DNA from: Lingula anatina
Lineage: Eukaryota > Brachiopoda > Lingulata > Lingulida > Lingulidae
Direction of reading: 5' to 3'
NCBI RefSeq assembly: GCF_001039355.2
Contig: NW_019773648.1
Span: 273,055-337,054, forward strand
Length of the DNA stretch: 64,000 nt
Positions 1 to 11,599 of the stretch are shown here, piece after piece. The notes under the pieces are model-generated. The model ran no database searches. It was not told the origin of the DNA and worked only from the letters and a program-made list of their open reading frames with translations. The position numbers were made by a program, and so were the translations under genes. Each line of letters begins with the position of its first letter. The first letter of the stretch is position 1.

Positions 1-350
1 ATATTTGTAAAATGTGGCCATGATTTATTGTTAGATCAGTTTTACTTCTTGGTTCAAGTTAGCAGGTCATATATTTTTGGTGATTTCTCATAGGAAAAAA
101 GCTGCCAAAATAGGTATGCCACCTGCTAAAATAAGTCCTTGACAACAGCTTACTTATATATGTATATTCTGTCACGGTAGGCCCCAGTTATTTAATATAT
201 TTGTAAAATGTGGCCATGATTTATTGTTAGATCAGTTTTACTTCTTGGTTCAAGTTAGCAGGTCATATATTTTTGGTGTTTTGTCATAGGAAAAAAGCTG
301 CCAAAATAGGTATGCCACCTGCTAAAATAAGTCCTTGACAACAGCTTACT
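1..350. repeat. Tandem duplication, about 154 bp, at window start
   Basis: The segment at 1-154 recurs at 197-350 with almost no differences (TTGTAAAATGTGGCCATGAT to TTGACAACAGCTTACT), separated by about 42 bases. No coding potential was seen. From 350 to about 920 I see nothing. Confidence 0.8.
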
Positions 351-929
351 AATTTTTGTGTTGTCCGTCATGATAGATCTTTGTTGTGTATTATTTATGT
401 AAAATATGTTAATAAATAATATCAGGTCAAAATTACTGCTATGTTAGTCAAGAACTATGTCAATGTTAAATATAGAAAATTCCAAAATTGAAGAAATGAC
501 TGATTTAAGATTTATTGTGAAACAAAATTCCTTGGCTCAGTTAAAGAAACAATGTCTATACATAAAAAGTAGCTGCTTAGGAACAGATTGTCATTAACAG
601 TTAAATTGAACAAACAGGTGACATCCAAGTAATATCAAACAAATTTGAAAACCTATTGCCTTTCCCAGCTGCTAGTGTAAAGCAAGATCAATGGAAATGC
701 TTCAGTCCTTTGGGTTGAAACCAGTGGTCTGTTGTTTCCAGTCTGTTTATGCCGCCTTGGTACAGAGTGATCAATCTTAAAAGATTACTGAACAGCAGTG
801 CTCATACAGTTTGTATTCAACACCTCTAACATAATGTCCACAATATCCTCTGTACTGGCACAATTACAAAGATAATATTCAAATCATTTACATAAATAAA
901 TTCCTTTTGACAATTTCATTTTGACTAGG

Positions 930-1150
930 TTTCCATACTTAGATTGATCTGGATCAACCTAACTTCATGGGGAGTCACACTAAATTGCTATCAGCTCAAG
1001 AGGCTTAAATGTCTGTCACGCCTACCAAATCAGCTAGGGTAAAGATATTTACCCCTAACAGCTTTACTAGGCCTGACAGACATTTAGGCCAGTTAAGTTG
1101 GTTGCAATTTAGTGAGACTGCCCAGGGAGATAGATTCGTCCAAAAATATA
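930..1150. mobile_element. Family A inverted-repeat element (MITE-like), copy 1
   Basis: Left end TAGATTGATCTGGATCAACC... and right end (reverse complement) both lead to TC(A)CACTAAATTGC, matching the copies at 21445-21712 and 52172-52392. Only the subterminal repeats are well preserved. There is no coding capacity, so it would be a non-autonomous element. Confidence 0.5.
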
Positions 1151-1929
1151 TGCAAATGGTCTATTTATCTAGGTCACAAATATATATTAGCCTGTGCTGA
1201 ATTGAATATATATTCAGCAATTGTAACATTTAAAATATATGTTAAACCTCTTGTCGAGCAGGTATAAAATAGATATTGGAACCACATTGCAAATTGTCTA
1301 ACGCACATACTACTGTTCAGATGACATCTTACAAAGAGAATCTATACATGTCAAATTCCAGATATTTGGCTTTAAAACATCCCAATGAACATTATTTTCA
1401 AGGTAAAGATTAATTACTTTGGTTTTTAGTTCTAAATAAAATATTGTAAATTAAACTATTTTCACACTAGACATACATTTATTATAATTCAAATATCAAT
1501 ACAGCTTTGTGATTCCTAGATTGAGAGTTGGAGCTGTGTTGGACCCATAGTCACAATTTTAACTTTGCTTACAAGGCAAAAGTAATATCTGAACTGAAGG
1601 TTCAGAAATAAATTTAAAGCTACAGTTGAACACAACTAAAATATCTTAATCACATAAGAGCATGGTATTGATCATTAAAACCTCAAAGTAACATTTTCAG
1701 TATATGCCCCTTAAAACTAATTGCAATCAATATTTGCATAGGTCTTGAGATAAAAAGAGCACATTTGAGTCAATATTACAATTAAAAAAATTCTATAATT
1801 ATTAAAAACCTCAAGAGTTAATCAACCCATCAAATTTACCATTGCCCCGTTAGCCAGCCGAACTGATTACCACCTCCTACGACGTGGACGAGGGGTTGGA
1901 TTTTAGGAGGCACAAGGGTTATCTGTTAG

Positions 1930-2153
1930 GGTTTTCCTTCCCTTAGACGATTGCTAAATAGCTAACGAGCTCCATCTGCCCGGATGGAAACTAACGAGCT
2001 CCACCTGCCCGGGTTTTGCCAGTCAGGGTTTTCCTTCCCTTCGTCAGCATGATGGAAACTTACGAGCTCCACCTGCCCGGGTTTTGCCAGTCAGGGTTTT
2101 CCTTCCCTTCGTCAGCATGATGGAAACTTACGAGCTCCACCTGCCCGGGTTTT
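1930..2153. repeat. 68-bp minisatellite ending at the gap
   Basis: About 3.3 copies of a 68-bp unit (GGAAACTTACGAGCTCC..., CCCGGGTTTTGCCAGTCAGG) run up to the N at 2154. It is more GC-rich than its surroundings. Assembly probably broke because of the array. Confidence 0.8.
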
Positions 2154-2154
2154 N
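2154..2154. other. Assembly gap (single N)
   Basis: Single N between the 68-bp minisatellite and integrase exon 12. It cuts the integrase reading frame; true missing length is unknown. Confidence 0.9.
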
Positions 2155-2367
2155 ACATATCTGACAAAATTCCATGTGCTAAGTCTATTTCATCACTAGT
2201 CAACCAGGCATGTCTTTGACTTAATATTGTTTTAGAAGAAATGTCATACCTACTGCATGAAAGGTTTTTTCTCCGCTTAAGTGACAAGGAAGGGACCTTA
2301 CCTTTTCTTTTCATACCTACCCGTCCCTCACCATTGAGGGCCTTACAATCATCCTCCTCAGTCCTAT
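2155..2367 (-). CDS. Integrase exon 12, truncated by assembly gap
   Basis: An acceptor (CATTTGTAG) at 2368 opens a reading frame in phase 1, matching exon 11, and the frame stays open for 213 bases up to the N at 2154. It begins acidic (DRTEEDD), becomes basic (MKRKGK, LKRRKN; a possible nuclear localisation signal), then reads RHAWLTSDEIDLAHGIL. That last pattern recalls the lead-in to Ulp1/C48-type peptidase segments found in some mobile-element proteins; this is a memory-based hint only. A truncated copy of the exon start lies at 5503-5460 beside the next gap. Confidence 0.5.
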
Positions 2368-5300
2368 CTACAAATGCAAATCAAAACATTGAAATGAGCA
2401 ACCCCATAAAAATACTGAATAATACAAATAACTATTCATTTACATTAGCAAAACCAAAAGTATTTAACTTGTATTGCCAATTACATAAGTGTTTATCTCA
2501 TACTTAACCTATTCAGGAATTGGATAATATTTTTATAATATTAAAGCTTTGCCACAGATTACTTCTTTATTTTGGTTTATTTGTTTGGCTTTTATTCCCT
2601 TAACTCATTATCAGGTGAGGTCAATGCCATACTGGCTCTTAAATAGTTTTACCAAACATTTCAGTGAAGCCAGCGCTCAACAAGACCAGCAAAACTGCAA
2701 TTTTAAGGAGAAAATTGGTTTCAACGGGGACCACTGTTCATAAATCAGGTGCCTTTTTACAAACCTCCTGTGTCCTCTGCCCCAGCACCTGTGTCCTCAG
2801 TTCTCACTGGTTCCTGGTCAGCACGGGGCTCAGCTGAAAAAAAAAGTAAGAATATAAAATAATAAAAAACTTTTTCCCCTAGGACCTTATTGTTGTTCTG
2901 AAGAGAAAAAAATGCTCAATACAGCACAGAACAATGCAATTGATCTAACAAATATTTAAAGCTATATTGTTTAGTGGTTGCCTGGTGCTTAATAAAGGAT
3001 ACTGACTTATGTCAGCATAGGTATGAAGGTAACTGTTTTAACACAACTCTTTTCACAGTCATTGTCAAAAAGGAGTCATAAGTGGTCATAAATCTGTTAT
3101 ATTGACATAAATTTAGTATCTTTCACAGACATCAATAATTTCAAAATATTAACAGACCTCAAATCAGTTCATTCTGGGTCCATCTACTATCTACAAGATC
3201 ATCAAAATCTTTAATACAAACCTGTTGGGTCTTCTGCCCTTACTCCGGAGTCCTCTTGGTCAGCTGTGGCCTGGGCTGAAAAAAAAAAACAACAGATTAG
3301 TGTATATGACAACAATATATTTCACTTTACTGGAGCTTTGAAATTCACGTTTTTGCAGTCAGATCCTTATAATGAAAATATGTAAACAGTTAATTTGTTG
3401 TACATGACTTCATAAATATCTAAAGGCAATATGCACCCAAAGTCTTCATGGCACTTTAGGTGCATATTGCCTATTCACTACACGAAGACAAAATCCAAAT
3501 ACAAAACCTCAAATCAAAACCAATTTACTTTTGAAAAAATGTGCTGATCCTAAAAGAAATGAATGGTTTTAATCATAAAATTTGAGAGATTTTAAAAATC
3601 ACTAATGCTCATTATCAAGATGCTTTAATACAAACCTGATGGGTTCTCAGTCCTCACTGGGTCCTCTTGGCCAGCTTGGGCCTGGACTGAAAAGAAACAG
3701 ACAAATAAGCATAACCAAAAACCTTTTTCTCTTAGGGACCAATGTTTACTGAAAATGTTCCTCACAGAAAAGAAATATACATTTACTAAGAAACAATTAA
3801 CAATGTGTTGCCATATAATTCGGTGCCATGTTTTCTATTTACAAATTCTATCTACAGAATAGCAATTATACAAGCAGAAATGTAGCCTGTTACTTAAACT
3901 ACATCACCAAAGTTAGCCTAGCATATGATCATGCATTAATGGAATGAGTAACTAACCTTCTCGGTAAGGTTTCAAATGAATATAAGCCACTTTGGTTTTC
4001 AGCTCTTTCCCTTCCAAAGTCTCCAAAGTCACATTCTGTCTCTGGTCTATGCTTTTTACTCTAAAAGTAATATTATGAGAAATTTATCCAAACAAGCGGC
4101 CGTGGTACTATAGAGCTTTAATATTGCATATTTTGACATGCTGAATTTCTAGCTACATTACATTTGCCCCCACTCCCAATATAGGACCTATAAAATTTGC
4201 ATCTTAAAGCCAAAATTATGAGATAACAATATAATATATATATAAATCTAACTTTAAAATCATTTACAGTACTGAAAATTGTTGTTCACCCTAGGAAAAT
4301 CTGCTTTTTTCATCAAAAGAAACAGTTGCTCTTCCTTTGAATTTTATTTTAATTAAAATTGTGTAAAATGTGACAAACATGTATGCATAGAATAAGTGAA
4401 CAAGTGAATTATGATTTACCTGTATGGTCCAATCCAATCAGTCTCAAGCTTTGCACCTTTCCGCCCAACTTTATGAAAGTTTTTCTTCAGAACTTTCATT
4501 CCTTTTTCGAAGTGAAAGACTACCACATTTTTCCCTTTTTTGGCCTCATACTGTTTCTTGTATTTAGCTTGTGCCTTTTCTACTTTCTCCATGTACTGAA
4601 AATAATGGTTTATAGAAATTGTATTCAATAAGGTAATACTATGGTTCGGTATTAATAGAAGCAGAATTTAGAATTTTGCTGCATAAACGTAAACCATGTA
4701 CAAAGCCAGCAGGATAAATGAAACTAGATGCAGAATACTGCAGCTGCTGCCATCACTATTATTTTTACAAATATTCTCAATGTTGCAATATTTTTATGAA
4801 CAGATTACGTGTGACATCTTTTCTTTTCATAAACTTGTTTGAAACCAAATATTGCTCAATATAAGGGGCTACTCTTTAATCTTTCATGAACTAAAAAGTC
4901 CCACATGCATACCTTAGAGTGTAACTCAGTAAGTTCCTGGTGTTGGGATTCCATGTGCACATTATAGTCTTCTTTGCTTGGCATTGTCATTTCCTTCTCA
5001 GTATCCACCAACTGCAAATCAGATATTAATGGATATCAATCATGTTTATCAATTAATTTAAATCTTAAGGTGACAATACACTGATTATTGTTTTGGTGAA
5101 ATACAAGAATTTCACTTGTACATACATACCACAGGGCTGATATCAAAACGAAAACATTGCAGGGACTGATACAATCATTGAGATGGAGTGACTGCCCATG
5201 CGGAAGATGGGCAGGAAATCAGCCAACTACTCACAGATGACCATTGACCCATGTCTCTGTCAATATATACGCAACCACAAACCATTCATGTAAATAAATA

Positions 5301-7349
5301 GTTGGACAGTGACAGCAATTAGGCAGTAAATGTGGGGAAGTGTTCTATTCAAAAGTAGGGGGTTTGGAAGGGTCTTGGGTTGTTAATATTTTTTCATAGC
5401 ATGATTTGCACAAAGCTCTAGCCTTAGTCTACTCAAATAGTTTTTGGAACCAGTGCTCNCCCCTCACCATTGAGGGCCTTACAATCATCCTCCTCAGTCC
5501 TATCTACAAATGCAAATCAAAACATTGAAATGAGCAATCCCATAAAAATACTGAATAATACAAATAACTATTCATTTACATTAGCAAAACCAAAAGTATT
5601 TAACTTATATTGCCAATTACATAAGTGTTTATCTCATACTTAACCTATTCAGGAATTGTATATTATTTTTTAAAGCTTTGCCACAGATTACTTCTTTATT
5701 TTGGTTTATTTGTTTGGGTTTTATTCCCTTAACTCATTATCAGGTGAGGTCAATGCCATACTTGGTCTTAAATAGTTTTACCAAACATTTCAGTGAAGCC
5801 AGCGCTCAACAAGACCAGCAAAACTGCAATTTTAAGGAGAAAATTGGTTTCAACGGAGACCACTGCTCATAAATCTTGTGCCTTTTTACAAACCTCCTGT
5901 GTCCTCTGCCCCAGCTCCTGTGTCCTCAGTTCTCACTGGTTCCTGGTCAGCACGGGGCTCAGCTGAAAAAAAAAGTAAGAATATCAAACTTTTTCCCCTA
6001 GGACCTTGTTGTTCTAAAGAGAAAAAAATGCTCAATACAGCATAGAACAATGCAATTGATCTAACAAATATTTAAAGCTATATTGTTTAGTGGTTGCCTG
6101 GTGCTTAATAAAGGATGCTGACTTATGTCAGCATAGGTATGAAGGTAATTGTTTTGACACAACTCTTTTCACAGTCATTGTCAAAAAGGAGTCATAAGTG
6201 GTCATAAATCTGTTATATTGACATTCATTTAGTATCTTTCACAGACATCAATAATTTCAAAATATTAACAGACCTCAAATCAGTTCATTCTGGGTCCATC
6301 TACTATCTACAAGATCATCAAATTCTTTAATACAAACCTGTTGGGTCTTCTGCCCTTACTCCGGAGTCCTCTTGGTCAGCTGTGGCCTGGGCTGAAAAAA
6401 AAACAACAGATTAGTGTATATGACAACAATATATTTCACTTTACTGGAGCTTTGAAATTCACGTTTTTGCAGTCAGATCCTTATAATGAAAATATGTAAA
6501 CAGTTAATTTGTTGTACATGACTTCATAAATATCTAAAGGCAATATGCACCCAAAGTCTTCATGGCACTTTAGGTGCATATTGCCTATTCACTACACGAA
6601 GACAAAATCCAAATACAAAACCTCAAATCCAAACCAATTTACTTTTGAAAAAATGTGCTGATCCTAAAAGAAATGAATGGTTTTAATCATAAAATTTGAG
6701 AGATTTTAAAAATCACTAATGCTCATTATCAAGATGCTTTAATACAAACCTGATGGGTTCTCAGTGCTCACTGGGTCCTCTTGGCCAGCGTGGGCCTGGA
6801 CTGAAAAGAAACAGACAAATAAGCATAACCAAAAACCTTTTTCTCTTAGGGACCAATGTTTACTAAAATGTTCCTCACAGAAAAGAAATATACATTTACT
6901 AAGAAACAATTAACAATGTGTTGCCATATAATTTGGTGCCATGTTTTCTATTTACAAATTCTATCTACAGAATAGCAATTATACAAGCAGAAATGTAGCC
7001 TGTTACTTAAACTACATCAGCAAAGTTAGCCTAGCATATGATGCTATGATCATGCATTAATGGAATGAGTAACTAACCTTCTCGGTAAGGTTTCAAATGA
7101 ATATAAGCCACTTTGGTTTTCAGCTCTTTCCCTTCCAAAGTCTCCAAAGTCACATTCTGTCTCTGGTCTATGCTTTTTACTCTAAAAGTAATATTATGAG
7201 AAATTTATCCAAACAAGCGGCCGTGGTACTATAGAGCTTTAATATTGCATATTTTGACATGCTGAATTTCTAGCTACATTACATTTGCCCCCACCCCCAA
7301 TATAGGACCTATAAAATTTGCATCTTAAAGCCAAAATTATGAGATAACA

Positions 7350-7390
<41 letters not shown>

Positions 7391-10300
7391 CTAACTTTAA
7401 AATCATTTACAGTACTGAAAATTGTTGTTCACCCTAGGAAAATCTGCTTTTTTCATCAAAAGAAACAGTTGCTCTTCCTTTTATTTTAATTAAAATTGTG
7501 TAAAATGTGACAAACATGTATGCATAGAATAAGTGAACAAGTGAATTGTGATTTACCTGTATGGTCCAATCCAATCAGTCTCAAGCTTTGCACCTTTCCG
7601 CCCAACCTTATGAAAGTTTTTCTTCAGAACTTTCATTCCTTTTTCGAAGTGAAAGACTACCACATTTTTCCCTTTTTTTGCTTCATACTGTCTCTTGTAT
7701 TTAGCTTGTGCCTTTTCTACTTTCTCCATGTACTGAAAATATTGGTTTATAGAAATTGTATTCAATAAGGTAATACTATGGTTCGGTATTAATAGAAGCA
7801 GAATTTAGAATTTTGCTGAATAAACGTAAACCATGAACAAAGCCAGCAGGATAAATGAAACTAGATGCAGAATACTGCAGCTGCTGCCATCACTATTATT
7901 TTTATAAATATTCTCAATGTTGCAATATTTTTATGAACAGATTACGTGTGACATCTTTTCTTTTCATAAACTTGTTTGAAACCAATTATTGCTCAATATA
8001 AGGGGCTACTCTTTAATCTTTCATGAACCAAAAAGTCCCACATGCATACCTTAGAGTGTAACTCAGTAAGTTCCTGGTGTTGGGATTCCATGTGCACATT
8101 ATAGTCTTCTTTGCTTGGCATTGTCATTTCCTTCTCAGTATCCACCAACTGCAAATCAGATATTAATGGATATCAATCATGTTTATCAATTAATTTAAAT
8201 CTTAAGGTGACAATACACTGATTATTGTTTTGGTGAAATACAAGAATTTCACTTGTACATACATACCACAGGGCTGATATCAAAACGAAAAGATTGCAGG
8301 GACTGATACAATCATTGAGATGGAGTGACTGCCCATGCGGAAGATGGGCAGGAAATCAGCCAACTACTCATAGATGACCATTGACCCATGTCTCTGTCAA
8401 TATATACGCAACCACAAACCATTCATGTAAATAAATAGTTGGACAGTGACAGCAATTAGGCAGTAAATGTAGGGAAGTGTTCTATTCAAAAGTAGGGGGT
8501 TTGGAAGGGTCTTGGGTTGTTAATATTTTTTCATCATAGCATGATTTGCACAAAGCTCTAGCCTTAGTCTACTCAAATAGTTTTTGGAACCAGTGCTTAA
8601 AACAAGCTCACAAGGACAGTGACGTCCTTGCACAATGCTAATGTATGCATACTATTTACCTCGCATGGCAGCCGAGCCTCCCTGTGGAACATAAGGAAAA
8701 AAGGCGAGTATCCCGTGGCGCAGTGTGGTGCTATCCGGTAGGCGAAAGTCACTGGCTCCAAATATCGTTCCCAATCATCTTGTCGCTCACTTATGACTTT
8801 GGATAGTGATGCCTTCAATGTTTGATTAAAACGCTCGTCTAACCCATTAGTCTGAGGGTGGTATGCGGCAGTGATTTTATGCTTAATACCCCACTCCTTG
8901 AGAAGGTCGTCTACCAGCTACAGAAAAATATTTTAAGTAAAAATGGGTATTTATGTATTTGGGCAATTCAATTTTTGCATTGGGCGATGTTAGGCTTATC
9001 TTTCCAAATACCTCATTTCATTGATGTATTAAACAGTTTACATTAACAATAAAAAATGGTTATATTTGAGAAGAATAGGCTTTCAATATTACATATGCTT
9101 TAACAGACATGCCAACAAGATTGAAGCCAATGTTCACCCTAAAACCTTAAACATTTTTGGCATAACATCGTCAGTGATAGTATCCTTTCCATTTCCCAAT
9201 CTATGCTAAAGACTTTAAAATATTGCAAAGACATTTACCTCATTACAAAATTCCGACCCCTGGTCAGTTAGTAGTTTTTCTGGGGCTCCCATTCTGAGAA
9301 AATAAAAAACATCACTTTAACTTAAGCATATAAATATGTGTTAAACAACAAACGTGAAGTGTCTACAGACATGTTTGACAGATATTAAAGGGATAATGAC
9401 TCTTTGTATGATATCTATATTTCACAATAAAAACATTGGGAACAACTCAAAGAAATATAATAAATTCTGTTTTAACACAAAAACGGCAGTTATAGCTATT
9501 ATTCTGATATCTAAGCTTGTTTTCAGATCACGTGACCTTCACTGATAACTGTGATCAGTTAAGAGATTTTAACAAAAAAAGGGGACTAACTTTGAATGTA
9601 AAAATTGATTCATTGACCTTTGGTAAGTATGGAAAAATTGTTGTTTACTCAAGGAAAATCCATTTTTTGGCCAAAAGGAAGAGTTAATATCCCTTTAAGT
9701 TAATACCACCTATTAAACTTATTTTGTTTATTACTATCTTTACTACCTTCCACAGATTTCCAGTCCATGAACCAAATATGTGATTCACATGTTTTGGCAC
9801 TTCAACTTAACAATGTAACATATGCACAAAGCTATTTAATTTTTAAAAGCATGTGTTATTTATGCTAAAGTGAACAGACACTTGTCACTTGCATAGTGAT
9901 ACAAATTACTGTTAAATATATAGACTTTCAACTGAATAAAATTTAACTTACAACTATAAGTGTATTTTAATTAAAATGATTTACTGATTTCACATTTAAT
10001 CTCCCAGATTACATTTTGGTGAAATGAACATACCTGTAAAATATAGAAGAAAGAACCTTGGCCACACTTGCTGCATCCTTTGAAGGAATTGGGTATGTTT
10101 CTGTCCACTTTGTATAGTAGTCAGACATGGTGAGGACATACCTATTGCCATTCTCAGACAATGGCAGAGGGCCTATTAGGTCAATGCCAACCATCTCCCA
10201 TTTCCCAACAACCTTTATCGGCTGCAAGACTGGCGCCTCTGTTCTTATTTTCTCTGAATACTGACATTTGTCGCACATTTTTATCTGCAAAATGCAATAA

Positions 10301-11497
10301 AATGCACATATATTACAAATAATGAATTGGTGGCTCATGCCAATCAAATTGAATTAATCAATCTTGTAGGACATCTTGTTAGAGAGGTTGGCAAACCAAT
10401 TAGAATCGAAATCCAACAAATAGAAAGTTTGTCTTGAGGTTACATTTGCACATTTTGCTTTAGTATTTTTTCACCCAACACACCACTTGTGTTAAATTAT
10501 TTTTATGTTACAAATTCAAATCATATAAACCCTTTTCTCCCTTTCCAAACAAGACCAAGGTCTAAAAAAGTGTTACCCAAAATCACCAATACTTCTTTTT
10601 TAAAGATCAATCTACATACCCAATTGTTGATGCATGTAACCATGCTTCTCCAATAAAAACGGCTCTCTATTTTCCCCAGGGTCTTCTTCTGCCCAAAATG
10701 GCCTCCCATTGGAGAATCGTGACATTCGCGAAAGATGTCCTTCTTTTTTTCATCATCAAACACTACTAGTCTCTTTCCACCATTCTTGATGTAATACATA
10801 TCTGACCCTGAAAATAAAGAAAAAAACTCAATTCTACTATTAACAAGATAACTGAAGATTTTCGGTCTAAAAAAATACCAACTTGAAATGGTACACATTT
10901 GTCAATACCAGTACTTTGTGGATAAACAGAAAACAGAAACTATGGGATATACGAGCAACCAAGCCGCTATGATGAACCTTTTCATCAGAAATACATGTTT
11001 CTGTTTCATGTTCAGAAATGGAAATTGCCTTAATTGGACACCAAATGCATAGTGAACATGCAACAAAAGGCACCAGTTACAAAAAAGTTTCAGACATGGC
11101 TGATGTTGTATGAAGTTTGTTTTAACTGCAAAGTTTACTAGCTATAAATTTTAGATTTCATAGATTAAAATTATATTATTTCAATGTACTTTTTTCAATT
11201 TCTCACAGATTTTAATTTATTTCACACCACAGGCTAAACTTTTTAATGTTAGGGAATTAGGTCATGCTTATAACATATCAAAATAACAGAACAGGTATTC
11301 CAAAAGAAAGTTACATTTGCATATTAAACCACAATTCATACAAGTGAAAAAAACTTCACCCTCTTACCTTCGCATATAAAATTCTTGGCCATCCTTCTAA
11401 CTGATGCTTTGTGGTTGGCACTCCAAGTAGCATCTCCTTTCCTCTCCTGTAGATATTGAAAGACATCCTCTAGATCAACTAAGCTGCGTTCTGCCAT
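2155..11497 (-). CDS. GIN1/Ginger1-like DDE integrase gene, spliced, C-terminus cut by gap
   Basis: Minus-strand exons, all with GT-AG borders and matching phases: 11497-11368, 10807-10620, 10284-10034, 9293-9239, 8917-8660, 8148-8050, 7732-7557, 7181-7078, 6800-6750, 6391-6338, 5962-5894, then 2367-2155 ending at a gap; about 549 codons. Domains in order: a conserved N-terminal leader; an H2C2 zinc-binding domain (CHDSPMGGH in exon 2, CDKC in exon 3); a retroviral-type catalytic core with D in GIDLIGPL, D in LLTDQGSEF and E in GLDERFN, the last two separated by 35 residues (DD35E); a GPY/F-type module (DWIGPYR split between exons 7 and 8, ending HLKPYRE); acidic repeats; a basic KRKGK stretch. 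Reverse transcriptase, RNase H, gag and LTRs are not seen, so this is not a gypsy retrotransposon. Layout and local motifs match vertebrate GIN1, but here the catalytic triad is intact. It may be a domesticated gene or an intron-bearing Ginger1 DNA transposon. Family call is from memory of GIN1; exon structure is read directly. Confidence 0.8.
2765..5011 (-). other. Second copy of integrase exons 6-11 (contig overlap)
   Basis: Exons 5011-4913, 4595-4420, 4060-3957, 3686-3636, 3275-3222 and 2833-2765 duplicate exons 6-11 with the same lengths and splice sites. They lie in the 2325-5458 block, which repeats 5461-8597 at very high identity, with the gap at 5459 between. A few amino-acid changes (Lys/Arg in exon 7; Gln for His and Arg for Ser in exon 9) look like allelic variants. 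I read this as the same exons assembled twice, not as a second gene. Confidence 0.75.
5894..6800 (-). other. Integrase exons 9-11: three repeated acidic exons
   Basis: Exons 6800-6750 (51 nt), 6391-6338 (54 nt) and 5962-5894 (69 nt) are all phase 1 in and phase 1 out, so each can be skipped without a frame change. Their products share the pattern (V/A)Q/E-x-x-A-(G/D)-Q-E followed by acidic residues and Thr, as in AQATADQED and VQAHAGQED. All three introns have near-identical starts (GTTTGTA) and A-rich flanks. They look like products of exon duplication. Function is unknown; an acidic, low-complexity tail could be an interaction or activation segment. Confidence 0.7.
7078..7732 (-). other. 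Integrase exons 7-8: coiled basic linker and GPY/F-type module
   Basis: Exon 7 (7732-7557) encodes a Lys-rich, probably helical stretch followed by a small beta module containing DWIGPY; exon 8 (7181-7078) completes it and ends HLKPYRE. This matches the C-terminal GPY/F module of gypsy-type and Ginger integrases, which contacts DNA or chromatin. Phase 2 joins the exons and phase 1 leaves exon 8. The overlapping-contig copy (exons 4595-4420 and 4060-3957) differs at a Lys/Arg position in exon 7. Confidence 0.75.
8660..10284 (-). other. Integrase exons 3-5: DDE catalytic core
   Basis: Three exons (10284-10034, 9293-9239, 8917-8660) carry the RNase-H-fold core that would bind metal and perform DNA strand transfer. 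The first Asp is in GIDLIGPL, the second in TDQGSEF and the Glu in GLDERFN. Exons join in phases 0, 2, 0 and 0 without a stop. HPQTNG before the Glu and TGYSPF after it are family hallmarks. Exon 4 is only 55 bases but carries the second catalytic Asp. No frameshift or nonsense codon is seen, which suggests selection or recent activity. Confidence 0.8.
10620..10807 (-). other. Integrase exon 2: N-terminal zinc-binding half
   Basis: The exon begins after a TTTTCAG acceptor and ends in a GTATGT donor, with phase 1 in and phase 0 out. It encodes the two histidines (CHDSPMGGH) of the H2C2 integrase zinc-binding domain; the paired cysteines (CDKC) lie at the start of the next exon, so an intron divides the zinc ligands. 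FYW, typical of this domain, lies between them. An intron at this position is not expected of a recent retrotransposon copy and argues for a long-standing spliced gene. Confidence 0.75.
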
Positions 11498-11599
11498 GAC
11501 TGAAAGTAGTATGAGTAACAAGAACTCTGTAAAACAGATTCTGGTAAAATCCAACACTGCTGAAGACAGTAGGTGAATTAGTGACAAGAAGTCTCAAAA

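Larger units (their letters stand above)
2325..8597. repeat. 3.1-kb block present twice around the N at 5459
   Basis: Bases 2325-5458 recur at 5461-8597 with scattered substitutions and small indels (for example an AT microsatellite expanded at about 7358-7386). The left copy ends exactly at the N and the right copy starts exactly after it. This is what unmerged contig ends give. Integrase exons 6-12 are doubled by it. Confidence 0.9.

Noticed and set aside
5768-5823. Possible alternative last exon of the integrase gene (also at 2639-2694), with AATAAA signals downstream
   Set aside because: The phase fits and a TAA follows, but the acceptor has no pyrimidine tract and the encoded residues are unlike the rest. 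The exon at 2367-2155 is a better continuation. Kept only as a possible alternative 3' end.
4383-7768. Plus-strand ORFs at 4383-4631 and 7520-7768
   Set aside because: They lie opposite integrase exon 7 and its intron and have no homology of their own; they are reverse-strand shadows.
2325-8597. Two tandem integrase genes
   Set aside because: The duplicate exons are bounded exactly by single-N gaps and are almost identical, which fits contig overlap better than gene duplication.
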